A DNA stretch of 64,000 bases from assembly GCA_958295665.1 (NCBI GenBank), contig OY282558.1:309848092-309912091 (forward strand). The letters run 5' to 3'. This stretch comes from Tipula vernalis. Lineage: Eukaryota; Arthropoda; Insecta; Diptera; Tipulidae. Position 1 is the stretch's first letter, and every line of letters starts with the position of its first letter. Of the stretch, positions 10,199 to 22,292 are shown piece by piece. The translations under genes and the position numbers were made by a program. The notes under the pieces were generated by a model. That model saw only the letters and a list, made by a program, of their open reading frames with translations, did not search any database and was not told the DNA's origin.

Positions 10199-12239
10199 AC
10201 GGAACTCCGAGAATATTGTGAAATTTTCAAGAATTTGAACATCCTGTATATTAATGTAGGCCGCTTAGAGGATAAGGTATTTATAAAAGTAAAAACCTTT
10301 ATGTAATATAATAACAAATTATACATTACCTAATAAAAATATTAAACGCAGTGCATCAAATAAAACCAGGTCCCTAGAACATTTGTATATTTATTTAATG
10401 CTGTTATTTTTAGACAAGGGAATTACAAGGGTTAAAGAATTTGAATGCGATTTGTTTGAATTCAAGCCAAAGATTTTACTTAGGCTCTTTTTTAGACAAA
10501 GTTTTTAAAAAATTTACAATTCAGCATTTTATGTAATCATGATTAATATATTATAAAATATTTACAAAATATAATTAAATTTGTAACTTGGTCAATTTAT
10601 TGATGGGTTTGGTGCTTGTTTCTAATTTCGTCGGGCCGATTTGATCAGGTCGATATAATATTAGGTCGGGCATAGTTTTGTCATATAACAAAATTTCTGT
10701 CGGGTGTGCCAGATGGCAAAACCATCCAACCGCCTGAACAAACCAGATAAAACAAACTCAAGGGAAACGTCTCAATTTTTTCTCTCATCTTTTTCAGCAA
10801 GTATTAGTCTACCACATTTATATTATAACATAAATCCTTTTTTGTGACACAAAAAATGATTGTGTAATATGTATATGTACCAACCAAAGAAGACCAGTAT
10901 ATAAATTTTGGTCCCAAATTTCCTCACTGCCTCATGAGAATTTTGTATACGTACAAGGAGTATAAGATACGTTTTGTTATTGTGTTCTGTCATTTTCGTT
11001 GTTTGTATTAGTGTATCGTTTTGTGACGGTAAGTATCAAAAATAAGCCAATCGGTTGAAATCAGTTGAAATCGAGAAAAATTTTTGATGCTTATGCTCAC
11101 GTGTGAGAATATTTCACTTGCTATGAAGCAGGAGAATTAACAATACATACCGTGTTGTTCGTTGTAAATATTTTTTGAATATTCTACTTTTAGTAAAGTT
11201 CTATTATTGTATAATAAAAATATGTATTTCTTTAGTTTTAACTTAACATGTTTGTTTATTAATTTTTTAGATTTCGTGTTGCAAAAGCAGATTAATTTTT
11301 TATTAAAAACTTAATTAAATCAATCAAATATTGTGCAAGTACAGCTTACATTATGTAAAGGTTACTAAAAAATACACTGAAATACATTCAAAATACATAA
11401 TGTAAACTGTACTCTCACAATACGTGACTGATTTAATTCATTTTAATATTAAAGCCATCAAAAAATTCTGTTGAAAATTTGATAAATTTAAACAAATCGA
11501 GAGTAATCGCAATTTGTTTTAACAAGCTGTATTTGAAATTGATAATGATGTTTTACGAAACCTTTTTTACGTACAGCGTCACATACATATGTATGTACCT
11601 ATTATTAAAACTCTTTTTTCTTATTCCTTTATTTTCTGTTTAACTTGCTAACTACTACATGCATTTTATACATTTTTCCAATGCCATATGGAACGTAAAC
11701 AAAATCATATGGGATTTTCAAATTCATTATTTTACATCGTCTTTATTATCAATTTAAACGAAATTTTTTTTTTATAAATATAAATAATTTGAAATTAAAT
11801 ATATCGAATTGCAGGTTGTACACAATTTTAATTGAAATTAATAAAATTTTAATACACAATTTTGCATTTTAGTCAATTGATTTTTTTTCAAACATAGTCA
11901 TCTTCGTGTCCCTTTAAAAATTTCATTCGTATACGAAACCCTAATCTCAACAAAGAACACAAAATAACTATACGAAAAACTAAAAAGAGCATGAAGAGCA
12001 TGAATAGTTAAAGAGCATTCGAACACACACACAATAACTAATACCATTACGATCCGGTAATTCTCGCCTCACCGACTCATGAGACGACCAAAATTTATGT
12101 TCAGAACGCAAGAGACTAGAAATAAAATAGTTTGTTTACATAAAAGAAAAAAAGTTTGTTTCTCCTTAGTTCAATCTCTTTGTTATTTACCGATATTTTT
12201 TTATTATAAAAAAAACATGAACGAAATATGACACGTCAT
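10199..12239. other. AT-rich intergenic DNA without gene
   Basis: No protein or RNA gene recognised. A small imperfect hairpin lies at 11340-11410 (GTACAGCTTACATTATGT against ACATAATGTAAACTGTAC), probably a decayed MITE. The right part resembles sequence beside the 2-kb element at 37.5-39.5 kb. Confidence 0.45.
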
Positions 12240-12480
12240 GATATAAGGATATGTTTGTAAATAAAGGGGTTTTAGTAAAAAATTAATTAAATATCTATAA
12301 ACAAGATTTTATTAATTGGTTTTTCAATCATTTATATTTATCAATTATTCTTCTTGATAACGTAGAAATTAAAATTTAGTATTGTAAGATTTTTCATTTA
12401 AGCAAAACAATATCCCCCTTAATATTTAGTTTGAATTTGATGCTGACGGCTTGTATTCTAGGAGCTTTGGATGAACATGC
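12240..12480 (-). repeat. Partial relative of the 37.5-39.5-kb element
   Basis: Read in reverse complement, this stretch matches 38100-38300: shared words include TAGTATTGTAAGATTTTTCA, the AGAAGAATAATTGATAAATA block and ACTAAAACCCC. It continues past the point where a MITE sits at 38301-38764 in the other copy, so it acts as a related empty site for that insertion. A TGACGGCTTGTAT block near 12447 recurs at 39287. Confidence 0.65.
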
Positions 12481-12586
12481 CCACAAAATAAAAATTAGGT
12501 ACCACATAAACTAAATTGTTTAGGGCTATTATAGTCCCTGTTAAGGGCCATTTTAATACCAATATAAAAAAATTTAACCCTAGTTA

Positions 12587-13678
12587 AGGCATTGACCGGC
12601 GAGTCTTTAAGAAATTTAAGTAATGAGGGAACCAGCGAGTCAGTAACAACTTTAAGTAAGAATGCGATATACAGAAAGTGCATGTTACTAACCAGCGAAT
12701 CTTTAAGAACTTTTCGTTCAGTTCAGCTGTCACTTAACAGAGGCAAAATTAACGCGCAAACTGAAGGATATGTCAGAATATAGTATATCAAAATTTTCAC
12801 AGTACAATTTTAATACTGTACTTGTCAATTGTTACGGATTCAGTGGCCAATATGTCAAATATTCTGTTAGAAAATAATTTCGTCAAATTCTGTAAAGATT
12901 GTTACTGATTCGCTGGTTACCTCTTAAGAATGCAATCATTGGAACTTGCATGTTACTGATCAACGAAACTTTAAGAACTTTTCGTTCAGTTTCATTAAAT
13001 TTGAATTGTCATTTAAGGTTCTTTAGCGACACGGCGAAAATTATCGCCCAAACCGAGGAGAATGTAATATCAAGATAAACGAAACTTATGAAAAATGTTC
13101 ATACAAAAAAGGGGTTATGCATGGGGTTTTACAACCGTATAACTCTAGTTATGTTTTTCCAATTTTAGAAATAAAACATTGGAATAGAAAATTTAAGGCA
13201 GAAACGATTAGTTAAAAAAATGTTGTTGTTGTAACTGTTCGAAAAAAACAAAAAATTTGCACTTGTTGGTGCTAAATCTGTTTAAATTTTTTATTCAGCT
13301 TCGGTACTCTTGATATTCCATACTCTTTGCCCAAACTGAAGGAAGAAACGTCAAACAGTAAAACATTGCATTGTGCATTCAGTTTATTGATATTTGTAAT
13401 CAATATTATGTAAATATTTATGTTTTCAAAATTAAAATAATATTTTTATAAATATTTTAAATATGTACATAATATATTATGTAGTGTAATGTGCTAAAAC
13501 AATTATTGCATATATCAAAAAATATAAAATACAAATATGTACATATATTATTTGTTTTTTCTTGTCAAATAGTGTTGCGGATTCGCTGGGCGATCTGTCA
13601 AAATTTCCGTAACAATACCCTTTCGTTAAATTCTGTAAGGTTTTGTTACGGATGCTTAAGGACTCGCTGATCAATGCT
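12587..13678. mobile_element. PIF/Harbinger-like element, about 1.1 kb
   Basis: Ends are AGGCATTGACCGGCGAGTC at the left and, inverted, AGCATTGATCAGCGAGTC at the right, with TTA before and TAA after. A block near 12640-12730 (GCGAATCTTTAAGAACTTTT) recurs at about 12950-12995, so the interior contains related subrepeats or a nested relative. Three-base TTA/TAA duplications are the hallmark of PIF/Harbinger, and neighbours in this window with the same duplications carry Harbinger-like coding traces. No transposase is recognisable here, so this is a non-autonomous or decayed copy. Confidence 0.6.
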
Positions 13679-13820
13679 TAACACAGAATAAACCAAGATA
13701 AAAGAAACACAACTTGTTATTTTTTATTTTGACAACTCCAAAGCAATACAGCACTTAGAAAAATATAGACTGAAAGAAAATTTGCTCAATATTTTTACCG
13801 ACCTGTAAAATGCTGCCATA

Positions 13821-14053
13821 ATGGCGCATACTCGAAAATTCATTTCAGTAACTTTTATGGTAATTTCGCAACAAGCGAACTTGACGGAGATAAACTTTTC
13901 TCAATATTTTGGTAATTTTTTCCCCTCCATACCAACTTATGTATGGAGGGGAAAAAAATTACCAAAATATTGAGAAAAGTTTATCTCCGTCAAGTTCGCT
14001 TGTTGCGAAATTACCATAAAAGTTACTGAAATGAATTTTCGAGTATGCGCCAT
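13821..14053. repeat. Near-perfect 233-bp palindrome (112-bp arms)
   Basis: The left arm 13821-13932 and right arm 13941-14053 are reverse complements over their whole length apart from a 1-bp length difference in an A/T run; the spacer is 8 nt. Outer ends read ATGGCGCATACTCGAAAATT and its complement. Arms this similar are exceptional here, where other foldbacks are diverged, so the structure is recent or maintained by gene conversion. No coding content. Confidence 0.95.
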
Positions 14054-15290
14054 AAAGCCTTAGAGTTATATTATATAAAAAGAGCTGAAATAAGCAAACG
14101 TCAAGCATCGAAAATTCTGTGCGAAAAAGAGAAAGACTAAATTATATTAGGGTCGCGCTTATAATTTTATTCAATGGATTAGAATAAAGTGGATTGCATA
14201 AAATAAAACAAAGTTTAAAAAACATTTTTATTTTAGATGGAAATACACTTACAATTATTTTTAAATTCAATATTTTTAATAAAATTAATTTTATTATTAA
14301 AAATAACTTTTCTAAAAACGCAGCATTAATTTACACTTCAGTGTGGACCTGGTAAAAATAATTGTAAATAAATCATAAGAACCACAACAACAAAAACATT
14401 TGGTTTTTGATAATTATGTAATAAATTTAAATTAAAAGTTCACTTTTTTTTATCAAAAATTACAATATTTACATCACAATTTTAATTTCGTTATATATAA
14501 ATCAGAATAAAACTTATCGATGAAAAGAAATTCCAGGTAATTTGTTGTGAGTATTGTTACGACATTTTCTGATTATAAACTTCATTTTTCATAATTTTTT
14601 TTATTAGTTTATCAGAAATAATAATTAATTATATTTTTTTTTAATTGTTTTGATTTATTTGATAATTTTTAATTTTCACGAAACTACGCACAACCGCTTT
14701 TTTAACAAGAATAGAAAACTAAAAGGTTTGTTGACATAAAAGAAAGTAAAACCATATATTATTCGTAAGAACCCATATATAACCGTCCTTCTCCAACTGT
14801 CTACTATTAAAGTGAAGTTAGCGGGGGTAACATCTGTCAAAAATATCCGGATATTTACTGTCAAAAGGCCATCAGTGAACATACGGACGGAGTGTTCGCT
14901 GATTACAAGGGATACAAATAATATTACCGGATATTTCTTGAGCAAAAAAACGAACGCATCAAAAGGATCGGTATATTTTTAACTCTACTTTTATTTGGAT
15001 TTTTTGGAGTTTTTTTGACAACCGAAAATTAATTCTTTTATCGGCGTAAAAAAATCCAAAATTTTTGCGAATTGAAAAATTTAAATGAAAATAATATGAA
15101 AAGCTTCGATTTGAACAATGATATTAATAAAAAATATTAAAATAATAAAAATAAAATATGATGTTGACGTTTAAAATACCAAGTCAAGAACCAAAGATGT
15201 TCACTTATGTCATAAAAAAAAATCCGGATATTTTATTTAAGTGAAGTTAGCGGGGGTAATATTGAGTGAACATACGGACGGAGTATGTAA
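14054..15290. other. Intergenic DNA with a 50-bp direct duplication
   Basis: No gene recognised. AAGTGAAGTTAGCGGGGGTA followed by GAACATACGGACGGAGT occurs near 14810-14895 and, in more compact form, at 15239-15285, both beside ATCCGGATATTT-type words. The second copy abuts the MITE at 15291. Confidence 0.5.
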
Positions 15291-15813
15291 AGCCGCGTAC
15301 ACATTGAGCGAACGAACAACGAATCAATTCCAAACAGCGAATGTTTGTTGTTCGTTCATTGACGATTTGGAGTGTCGTACACATCAAACGAACGGAAAGC
15401 GAATTTGCCGATCTATCATTTTCGCTGTTCGTTTGCAAAAATTAATTGGTGAATAAGAGTGTGAAAATTGCAGCTGCTTATTGTGTTATTATTACCGGGT
15501 TAGCCAAAAAACAGAAAAGAAACCGACGTTGGTGGATGATTTTATTTTTGAATTTTAAAAATCATTCTTGACTTTTAGCTCACTCTGTACAAGAAAAAAC
15601 TTATTTGTGTTCGTCGTTCGTTGTATTGTTTTTGCGTTTTTATCGTCCATACTGAACATCAATTTCCTTTGATGTACCGCTCTTGGAGCGAACGCAAGCG
15701 AATGCGAATCGAACATTCGGTTCGCGGTTACGTCATCATCGTACACATTAAGCGAATTTGCGTTCGGTGTTCGTTTGAAATTCGGTGTTCGTCCGCTCAA
15801 TGTGTACGCGGCT
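15291..15813 (+). mobile_element. PIF/Harbinger-derived MITE (AGCCGCG ends)
   Basis: A 523-bp element with inverted ends AGCCGCGTACACATTGAGCG and its complement, bordered by TAA on both sides (15288-15290, 15814-15816). Inside, plus-strand sequence near 15480-15540 encodes a KKQKRNRRWWM-like patch. Basic residues followed by RRWW mark the N-terminal part of Harbinger (HARBI1-type) nucleases. The rest is disrupted. Subterminal repeats of GCGAACG and GCGAATT are numerous. Termini, TSD length and protein trace agree on PIF/Harbinger origin. Confidence 0.8.
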
Positions 15814-15932
15814 TAAGTAGTTGTCAAAATAATAAACAAAAAAATAACAAAATTGGTGTTTTTTTTGATTGACTTGGGTTAAATTTTTTTATATTTGCAT
15901 TACAATGGTCCTTAATCGGGACAGCCCATAAT

Positions 15933-16271
15933 CACAGAAGAAAGATTAACCAGAACAGTCATAACGCTGTTTTTGTATGGAAAAATTTGGACTCATTTTT
16001 TTGACCTTGATTTGCCGAAGGTAAGAGAAAGTTGGGTTATGTATTCTTTGGTTTACTGGTTTTTATTTGAAATAATAAAAATTGAGAATCCTTAACAGTA
16101 TAGTTAGTGAAATTATTTGTCAAGTTTTGTTTTGACAGCATAATTTGTATTAAATATTCAAAAAATTCCTAATATTCGAAAATAATTATACTTCAATGTC
16201 CAAAAAAGAAGGTAAGATGAAAAACAAATTTGATCCACGCAATGTCTATTCTGGTTAATCTTTCTTCTGTG
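15933..16271 (+). mobile_element. CACAG-ended MITE, copy 2
   Basis: The best-preserved terminal repeats of the family: CACAGAAGAAAGATTAACCA at the left is answered by the exact complement at the right. The body is nearly identical to 9858-10191 and 55582-55892. Flanks CCATAAT and ATATAAT are similar but not identical. Ends 18 bp before the next MITE. Confidence 0.85.
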
Positions 16272-16289
16272 ATATAATCATTATTAAGT

Positions 16290-16800
16290 AGTTTTCATAT
16301 CAGGCGCCTCGCCTCGAAATATTTAGTTACCACAAATGCGAAGCTGAGACTCTTTCATACCGGTGGCGTTGGCTTTGAACATTCGGTTGCTATCAAATAT
16401 ATTATTTAGGTCTATTTATAGTGTGAATTATAGCAAGGACTGAGATATTCTAAATTTGTAACGTACATATGAGCTAGATTTTTTTTTTAAAAATGAAATA
16501 TTTGTGCAAAAAATGTATTTGTAGGTTATGTTGAGAAAGCACTTCGCTTTGTACTACTTTAAAATCTCGCAGTCGAGTGTGGAACGCATTGCATTGGCTT
16601 TGTAGATAACTTCATTGTAATATATTTTGTTTTTTTTTTTAAATTATCACTTAAAAATAAATTATTTTTCAACAAATTGAATTTATTACTATAAAATTAA
16701 ACGGTAACAATCGAATAAAACTAAATTATATAATTAAAAAACGATATAAAAAATTTTTATTTACGAAGCTCAAAGCCGAGGCGTCTGGTATGAAAAGTAC
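16290..16800. mobile_element. MITE with TTTTCATACCAGACG ends, copy b
   Basis: Left end AGTTTTCATATCAGGCGCCT, right end read inward GTACTTTTCATACCAGACGC; about 30-bp imperfect TIRs around about 510 bp. Shares blocks with 4881-5390 but lacks about 290 bp of that copy's centre. Non-coding. Confidence 0.7.
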
Positions 16801-17109
16801 TTTAATCTTCAAGTGTCCCGCCTGCCTACTAAAAAAAAATCGTTTACGTTTTATCTAATTTTTATTTTGTTTGCATATTATCCAACTCATTCATAAAATC
16901 GGCCATTAGGTTTTTTCTAAATGATGTTCGTCAATATTTTAGAAGCATTAAATTATTTCAATAAATATTATAAAACATTAATGAATTTTTAATGGATAAA
17001 CATTTTCAAATCAATTTTTATCACTAAGTAATTTTTGGTTTGAAAATTTTGAGTTTTACCAAAAAAAGCGCTGTTCATGATACCGTGTTTTGTAAAACCT
17101 TGGCAATTT

Positions 17110-17840
17110 GCGTCAAAATACGTAGTTGAAAAATGATGAATGTGAAAGTTGCCGTTAATATTGCACAAAAAATTGGGAAGGGTAAAGTAGCAGTAATCAC
17201 CTATGTGCAAAATAAAAAGAACCATGGGAAAAATCGAAAATTACGGAGCAAGGCAAGGATGAAATGGAAAACTGAGTGGCAAAGGGTTTTGTTTCTAATG
17301 AAAAAAAAATGAATTTAGATGATTGGATTGATATAACAACTATTTCCACGATGTAAGAAAGGAAGAAGTTTTTCTCAATAAGCGACATAGTAGAGAACGT
17401 GGGGTAATGATCTGGGGAGCTAATTCATACTACGGAGCATTTGAATTGGCTCTTCCAAATGCCAAAATAAATGCAATTTCCTATCAGAATATTTTAAATG
17501 GAGCTTTTCAGAAAATTTAGGAGTTATTTAGTGAAATATGTTGAACTTTCCAACTGGATAATGGTCTAATACATAATGCTAGGACCACCAACGCCTGGAT
17601 TGCTAGGCAGAATGTAGATTTGTTGTTGTGGACACAATATTCACCAGATTTAAACGTCAGAGAAAATGTTTGGGCATGATTAGTTCGTAAGGTCTATGAA
17701 GGCCGCAGAAAATTTGTAACAAAGAACCCATCTTATTGAACCCATCAAAGATGCTTGGAATCAAATTTCTCTAAGACTTTTGGAGTCTCTATAAATCAAA
17801 AAAATTTAAAAAATCGATGTTTTTAAATAGGGTATCGGAT
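17110..17840 (+). pseudogene. Tc1-type transposase remnant
   Basis: Translation of the three plus frames gives, in order, a patch ending WKTEWQRVLF around 17260-17290, then FPRCKKGR/FLNKRH-like words, MIWGANSYYG near 17409, QLDNGLIHNARTTNAW near 17555 and YSPDLNVRENVW near 17640. These follow the Tc1 order: first catalytic region, VWGA, D in LDN, and SPDLN-x-x-EN with the last acidic residue. Stops and frameshifts separate the pieces, so no functional protein remains. The N-terminal DNA-binding part is barely visible. The element's ends were not found. Confidence 0.8.
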
Positions 17841-18119
17841 AAATTTTCAGTGGTCTGCAATTAAATGAAACAAAAAACATTATTTATTTTTTATAGAAAC
17901 GAGAATAATATGATATTATTATTCTGCATGGAATGATTTTTTCTCTATGATGTTTTCGTAATAAACCTCGCATTCAATATTTGAACTTAAATTTATGTTA
18001 CCGTAACGGGAAACAGGAGAAAACGGTACAGCCTCTGAAAGAAATAGTGTCCACAATCAAGTGAAGCGGAGTGAATTAAGAGTAACATTTCTAAGCGTTA
18101 TAAACATTAAAAAAAATCG

Positions 18120-18740
18120 AATCAAACTTTTGGCAGAAAGTCGTCATGAGCGATGAAGCGTTCTTTCGTCTCAACGGCGGTTTCAATAAGCAAAACAGTC
18201 ATTACTGGGGAACCAAAAACCCTCAAATTATTCACGAGAAAGTCCAATTCTACAAAAAAAGTGACTGTCTAGAGTGTAATTTGCTCGGAACGAATCTTTG
18301 CACTATACTTTTTGAAGAAAACGGGGGCAAGGCTATTATTCTCAATGGTGATCGCTACAAAGCTAAGCTGTGCGATATTTTCGTACTAGAAGTGGAACAG
18401 AAGGTCTTTACTCTCAACAAGATGATGCCAAGCGCAACCCAGCCGGCTAAACAATCACCATTTTGCGTCAAAAGGTCCGTGGATGTATCATATCGACATT
18501 CGGCGGTATCATATGGCCGATCGCCATACGATTTGACACCACCAGAGTTGTTTTTGTGAAGCTATCTGAAGGTATGGTGTCGTCCTCAATCGTTCTTGGC
18601 CTCTTGCCGATTTGAAAGCCAATATTTGACTGCGCCACATTATGGAAATCAGTCAAAAAAGTGCCAAAGTTTGCATTAATGGTAGAGGTGGTCATTTACC
18701 GGAAATATTTTTTCATACCTAAGCAAAACGAATTGTAATG
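18120..18740 (+). pseudogene. Mariner-superfamily transposase remnant
   Basis: The longest frame (18146-18559) begins SDEAFFRLNGGFNKQN, then NPQIIHEK, NGDRYKAKLCDIF and finally YDLTPPELFL. This is the C-terminal half of a transposase type common in insect genomes: SDEAHFxLNGxVNKQN opens the catalytic domain and CDLTPLDFFLW closes it. The second catalytic Asp (normally in QQDGATCHTA) is replaced, the final block reads LTPPELFL, and a stop follows. After a frameshift an SAKVCINGRGGHLPE-type tail at about 18655-18710 marks the protein end. Dead copy. Confidence 0.8.
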
Positions 18741-20857
18741 ATGCTAATTAAAGATACCAATTGTAATTTTGAAGACTTTTTTTTAGTTATTCAACAAATA
18801 AATCATTCATTCAATTAGGGCTGCAAACTCTTCAGAGTGCTTCGCCCGGAGCATATAGGTGGAAATGAGAAAAATGCAGAAAAACTACTTCGAAATAGGC
18901 AAATATTAAAGTTTAATGAAACGAAATTTCCCAAAAGCTTTTGGCTGTTATAGCGTTTTCAAAAAAATTTAACTAAATGCAACTCTACTTAAGGGTTACC
19001 GTTTGGATAATTTTCCCCGGAAGATTCCTTGCCTGAGGCTAAGCGGCCGATCTCCAGCTCGTAATCAAAGATCTCCGGGTCAAGTTTTGTGAATGTTTTA
19101 AATTATTTTTTGCTTTAAATTAGATCAGAGCAAAACGTTATAGAAAGCGTTTGAAGAATGAATTACATTTTGAATTTACCAAATATAATCGTAAACTATT
19201 TGTGATGAAGATCGGTAGTACCTACCGAACTGCCTCTATTAGCACAATTCCGAAAATTGGAAAATTTGATGATTAAAACCATCGTGTTTAAAGCCTAAAG
19301 AATTCAATTTCCATGTCTATTATTGCCATAAAATGGAGTTACTCTATTCTGGAAACGGTGTTACTTCTATTGAAAAGTAGAGTTGAAATATATACATATA
19401 GTATGTACATGATTAGACAAATATTTTACCGTTCTGACGCTTTTAAAAAATTCAACAAAATTGGTTGCAGCCAGCCACCATTTGTGTTAATTTTTTTAAC
19501 AAACGCCAGAACAGGATAGGCCAAGCGCAAATTTTAGAGAGAAAAAAATTCGATATAAAATTTTATTTAAAAAAAAAAATTGAATGCAACCAAAACTGCT
19601 GTAAAATAATTTCGTGCATGAAACCAAATTAAAAAACTCGATATATTAGAGAAAATCTTATTAGTACATATTGAGGGTACTTATAAAATTTTAAAAAGCC
19701 GTTTATGTATTTTTAAACCAAATAAATTATTCTTCATACTTTTTAACAAAAGCAAAATTTGCATTTATGTTTCTAATCCAGCTACTAAAGATGACGGACG
19801 ATACATATAAATAGATAATGTAAGAATACCACTGCATTATTTATTTTTTTAAATGCTAACTGTGCTAAAGTTTGCTAAATTAATTTAGTCAATTAGTTGA
19901 GAGGCTTTTTCTGTTTATTCACGGTAAACCAATGCCTCACTTTTTTCTGTAATTTCATAATAATAGGTTTTCCTTAAAGGGCAATAGACAACCGACAAAG
20001 AGACAGAACCTTTTTGGAACCTTATTGCAGAAAATTTGAATTCCGTTTTACCCTTTAATCTTTCGCGAATAAACAAAAATATTGCTGGATCTGCTGAGAC
20101 AATCGCTAAATTTTCAAATAAAGTTCGAGAATTTGAAACACTATGCAACTTTAATTGAGTCAAAATTAAAGTGAAATGACGTTTTGCTGGGACTGGAACG
20201 TAAAGATAAAATTTCAGTTGCAATTTTTGTTAGTTCATTGGAAAGTTCCATTTTATAGATTTATTTTATTTAAATCATACGTAGCAGCATTTTTGGTTGA
20301 CGGCATATGCCCGTATATTCGCAGAAGAGTTCAAACAATATTTGGTGCACATTGGCCAAAAGATTTTTTAAACTCTCGTATTAGATACCTAAAATTTAAT
20401 CAATATATTTTGAATTGGAAAAAATTAAAATCGCGCAAACTAAAAATATCAGCGTCTAATCTTTATGCCACAACAATTTTTTCAAAACGTCAAAGTATTT
20501 TGTAAACATAGCAAAATGAATAAAAATTGCACAGGCTTCTGCTGTAAAAAAACAAATATTATAAAGTTGAACGTATGTTTTATAGCCAACTACAATAAAT
20601 TTATATCGAGTTTTTTTTTCGCTAAAATTTGCGCTTGGTTCCTATGCAGGAGAACTATTTTCCTTTTTTATAACTAATTTTCCTTTTTTACATCTTATTT
20701 ATATGCTGCGGGCGAAGCACTTTGAAAAGTTGGCAACTCTACTCTACTTTCATTAGAATTAACACCTGTTCCCAAACTGGTGGGCTATTTGTGAATTCGA
20801 TTCGATCGTATTTGACTCTTCGAAATAAAAAATTCGTATTTGATTTAAATAAGAAAC
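18741..20857. other. Intergenic DNA, one doubtful retroelement trace
   Basis: A 102-codon minus frame at 19915-20223 contains FKFSAIRFQKGSVSLSVVYC, vaguely like the ISAVYCPP block of jockey-type endonucleases. No other endonuclease motif accompanies it, so it is not called as a gene. Other open frames here look like chance in AT-rich DNA. Confidence 0.4.
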
Positions 20858-21261
20858 ACCGACCAAACGGCGCAGTGGTTAAAGCTGCGGCGTTTGAATT
20901 GGGAGGTACCGGGTTCGAATCCTGATAGGGGCGGGATAGATACAGATGATCCCAAAAAGGGTTTTTCATCATCAGATTACGATCGGTGATGACGATGAAC
21001 ACAACTATGACCCGCTGTTGAGAGTGCAGAATCCATGGGCCGACGACCACCCACCCACCTTTCATGTCAGTACTTTAGGTTGGCATGTTGCAATGCAATG
21101 TAATGTGCAGGTGGTTTATGCAAAACGGCTCCATAACCGTACGTCCTCGAAGTCGCTACTACTGCGTAAAGTAGGACGGTAAAAGTAAACTGCGCAAGAG
21201 CTGGAAGAGCCTTGAGCCCCAGAACAGATTGCATAGATTAAACCAAAACAAAAAAAAAAAG
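20858..21261 (+). mobile_element. tRNA-derived SINE, copy 1
   Basis: A 404-bp retroposon between 8-bp target duplications TAAGAAAC (20850-20857 and 21262-21269). The head carries an A-box-like GGCGCAGTGGTTAA at 20869 and a B box GGTTCGAATCC at 20912-20922, spaced as in a tRNA-type pol III promoter. The body (GGTGATGACGATGAACACA, GAGTGCAGAATCCATGGGCC, TAGGACGGTAAAA) is shared with 34788-35112 in inverse orientation. The tail is A-rich (CCAAAACAAAAAAAAAA). The 78-codon open frame inside is a by-product. Copy 2 lacks about 60 bp between the TAGGACGGTAAAA block and the tail. Confidence 0.92.
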
Positions 21262-21371
21262 TAAGAAACGAACGAATCAGAAGCAACTCAAATAAAAATG
21301 CAAATAACTCGAAGACTCGAATACGTTCGAATCGAATTCACAAATAGCCACGCATGTAACTCCTTTCTATG

Positions 21372-22292
21372 AATAGTTATTCGAAAGGTCTCGCCAGAAA
21401 TGCACTAAGAACCGATTCCGGCCTTTTGATAAGGTTTTGTTTAGTAAATTTTATCATATTTTTTTTCTGCCCTTGAACAGTTTAAAAGACAGTTTCATTG
21501 TTTGTTTTCGTTTTGTTCTAAAATTGTTTGTTTATGATTCTATGGTAAAGGTATAACTATTACTCAATCCCGCCGTTTATAAAAAATAGATTAGCAACAG
21601 AATAATCGTAACGATGAATAACGCTGTCTACATATTAAGGAAATTATAATGAAATCAATATGGCAATATTTGTTTGTTTAAAGGGCTTAAAAGCTTCGTG
21701 TCTTAAAAAACAATTTAGCTATTTACATTAACTAAATAGTATTTATTTGATAAAACCGTTAATACTTTGTTTGTTTTTTCTTTTCTATTTGTAATTTACA
21801 AAGCATCGAGGCTGGTTGGTTTCTTCGCGGCACCGATTATAATCAGATGCAAAATCCATGTTTCATCCGATTGTATCGAAAATTGATCTTTCTTATTTGA
21901 GAAGTATGGTTGATTCACATGATTTGCCTTCATGTGTTATGTCACATTATCTCTAGACTTCGAGCCCAACACTAAACCTCCTGTTTCCGGCTCATGATCA
22001 AAAAGTTCCGAGCATGTGTGACGATAAAATTTAATCTATTGTTATCTAAAACGTTTATTCTGGGTTGATGTCGCGATTAAAAAACAAAAGGTTTCTTAGG
22101 TTTACAATTGTATTTGTAAACCACTTTAAATTTGATGAGGTTTTCGTATAAACTGTTAGGTATAATTTGAAAAAAGATGCAACCCATCTATCAAAATGTT
22201 AAGAGGGGCACCACTAAACAAAAATAAAACCTTATCAAAAGGCCGGAATAGGTTCTTAGTGCATTTCTGGCGAGACCTTTCGAATTACTATT
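21372..22292. mobile_element. TIR element of about 920 bp
   Basis: The left end AATAGTTATTCGAAAGGTCT and about 65 bp beyond it recur inverted at 22215-22292, including CTCGCCAGAAATGCACTAAG and GGCCTTTTGATAAGGTTTT. The arms are nearly identical for about 75 bp. The interior is not recognisably coding. Superfamily not determined; no clear target duplication. Confidence 0.8.

Noticed and set aside
11005..11040. Possible exon ending at GGTAAGTATC near 11028
   Set aside because: A good donor-like word exists, but no open frame, acceptor or homologous protein supports an exon.
15555..15872. Overlapping open frames on both strands
   Set aside because: They follow the GCGAA-type subterminal repeats of the Harbinger MITE and have no domain of their own.
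19915..20223. Jockey-like endonuclease fragment
   Set aside because: Only one weak block (SVVYCP) resembles the endonuclease; no neighbouring motif supports it.
20869..20935. Possible tRNA gene
   Set aside because: A and B boxes are present, but no proper tRNA cloverleaf with anticodon arm was seen and the sequence continues into a SINE body.
20946..21182. 78-codon plus frame and overlapping minus frame at 20739-21065
   Set aside because: Both lie in the SINE; the tRNA-like promoter and target duplications explain the sequence better than a protein gene.
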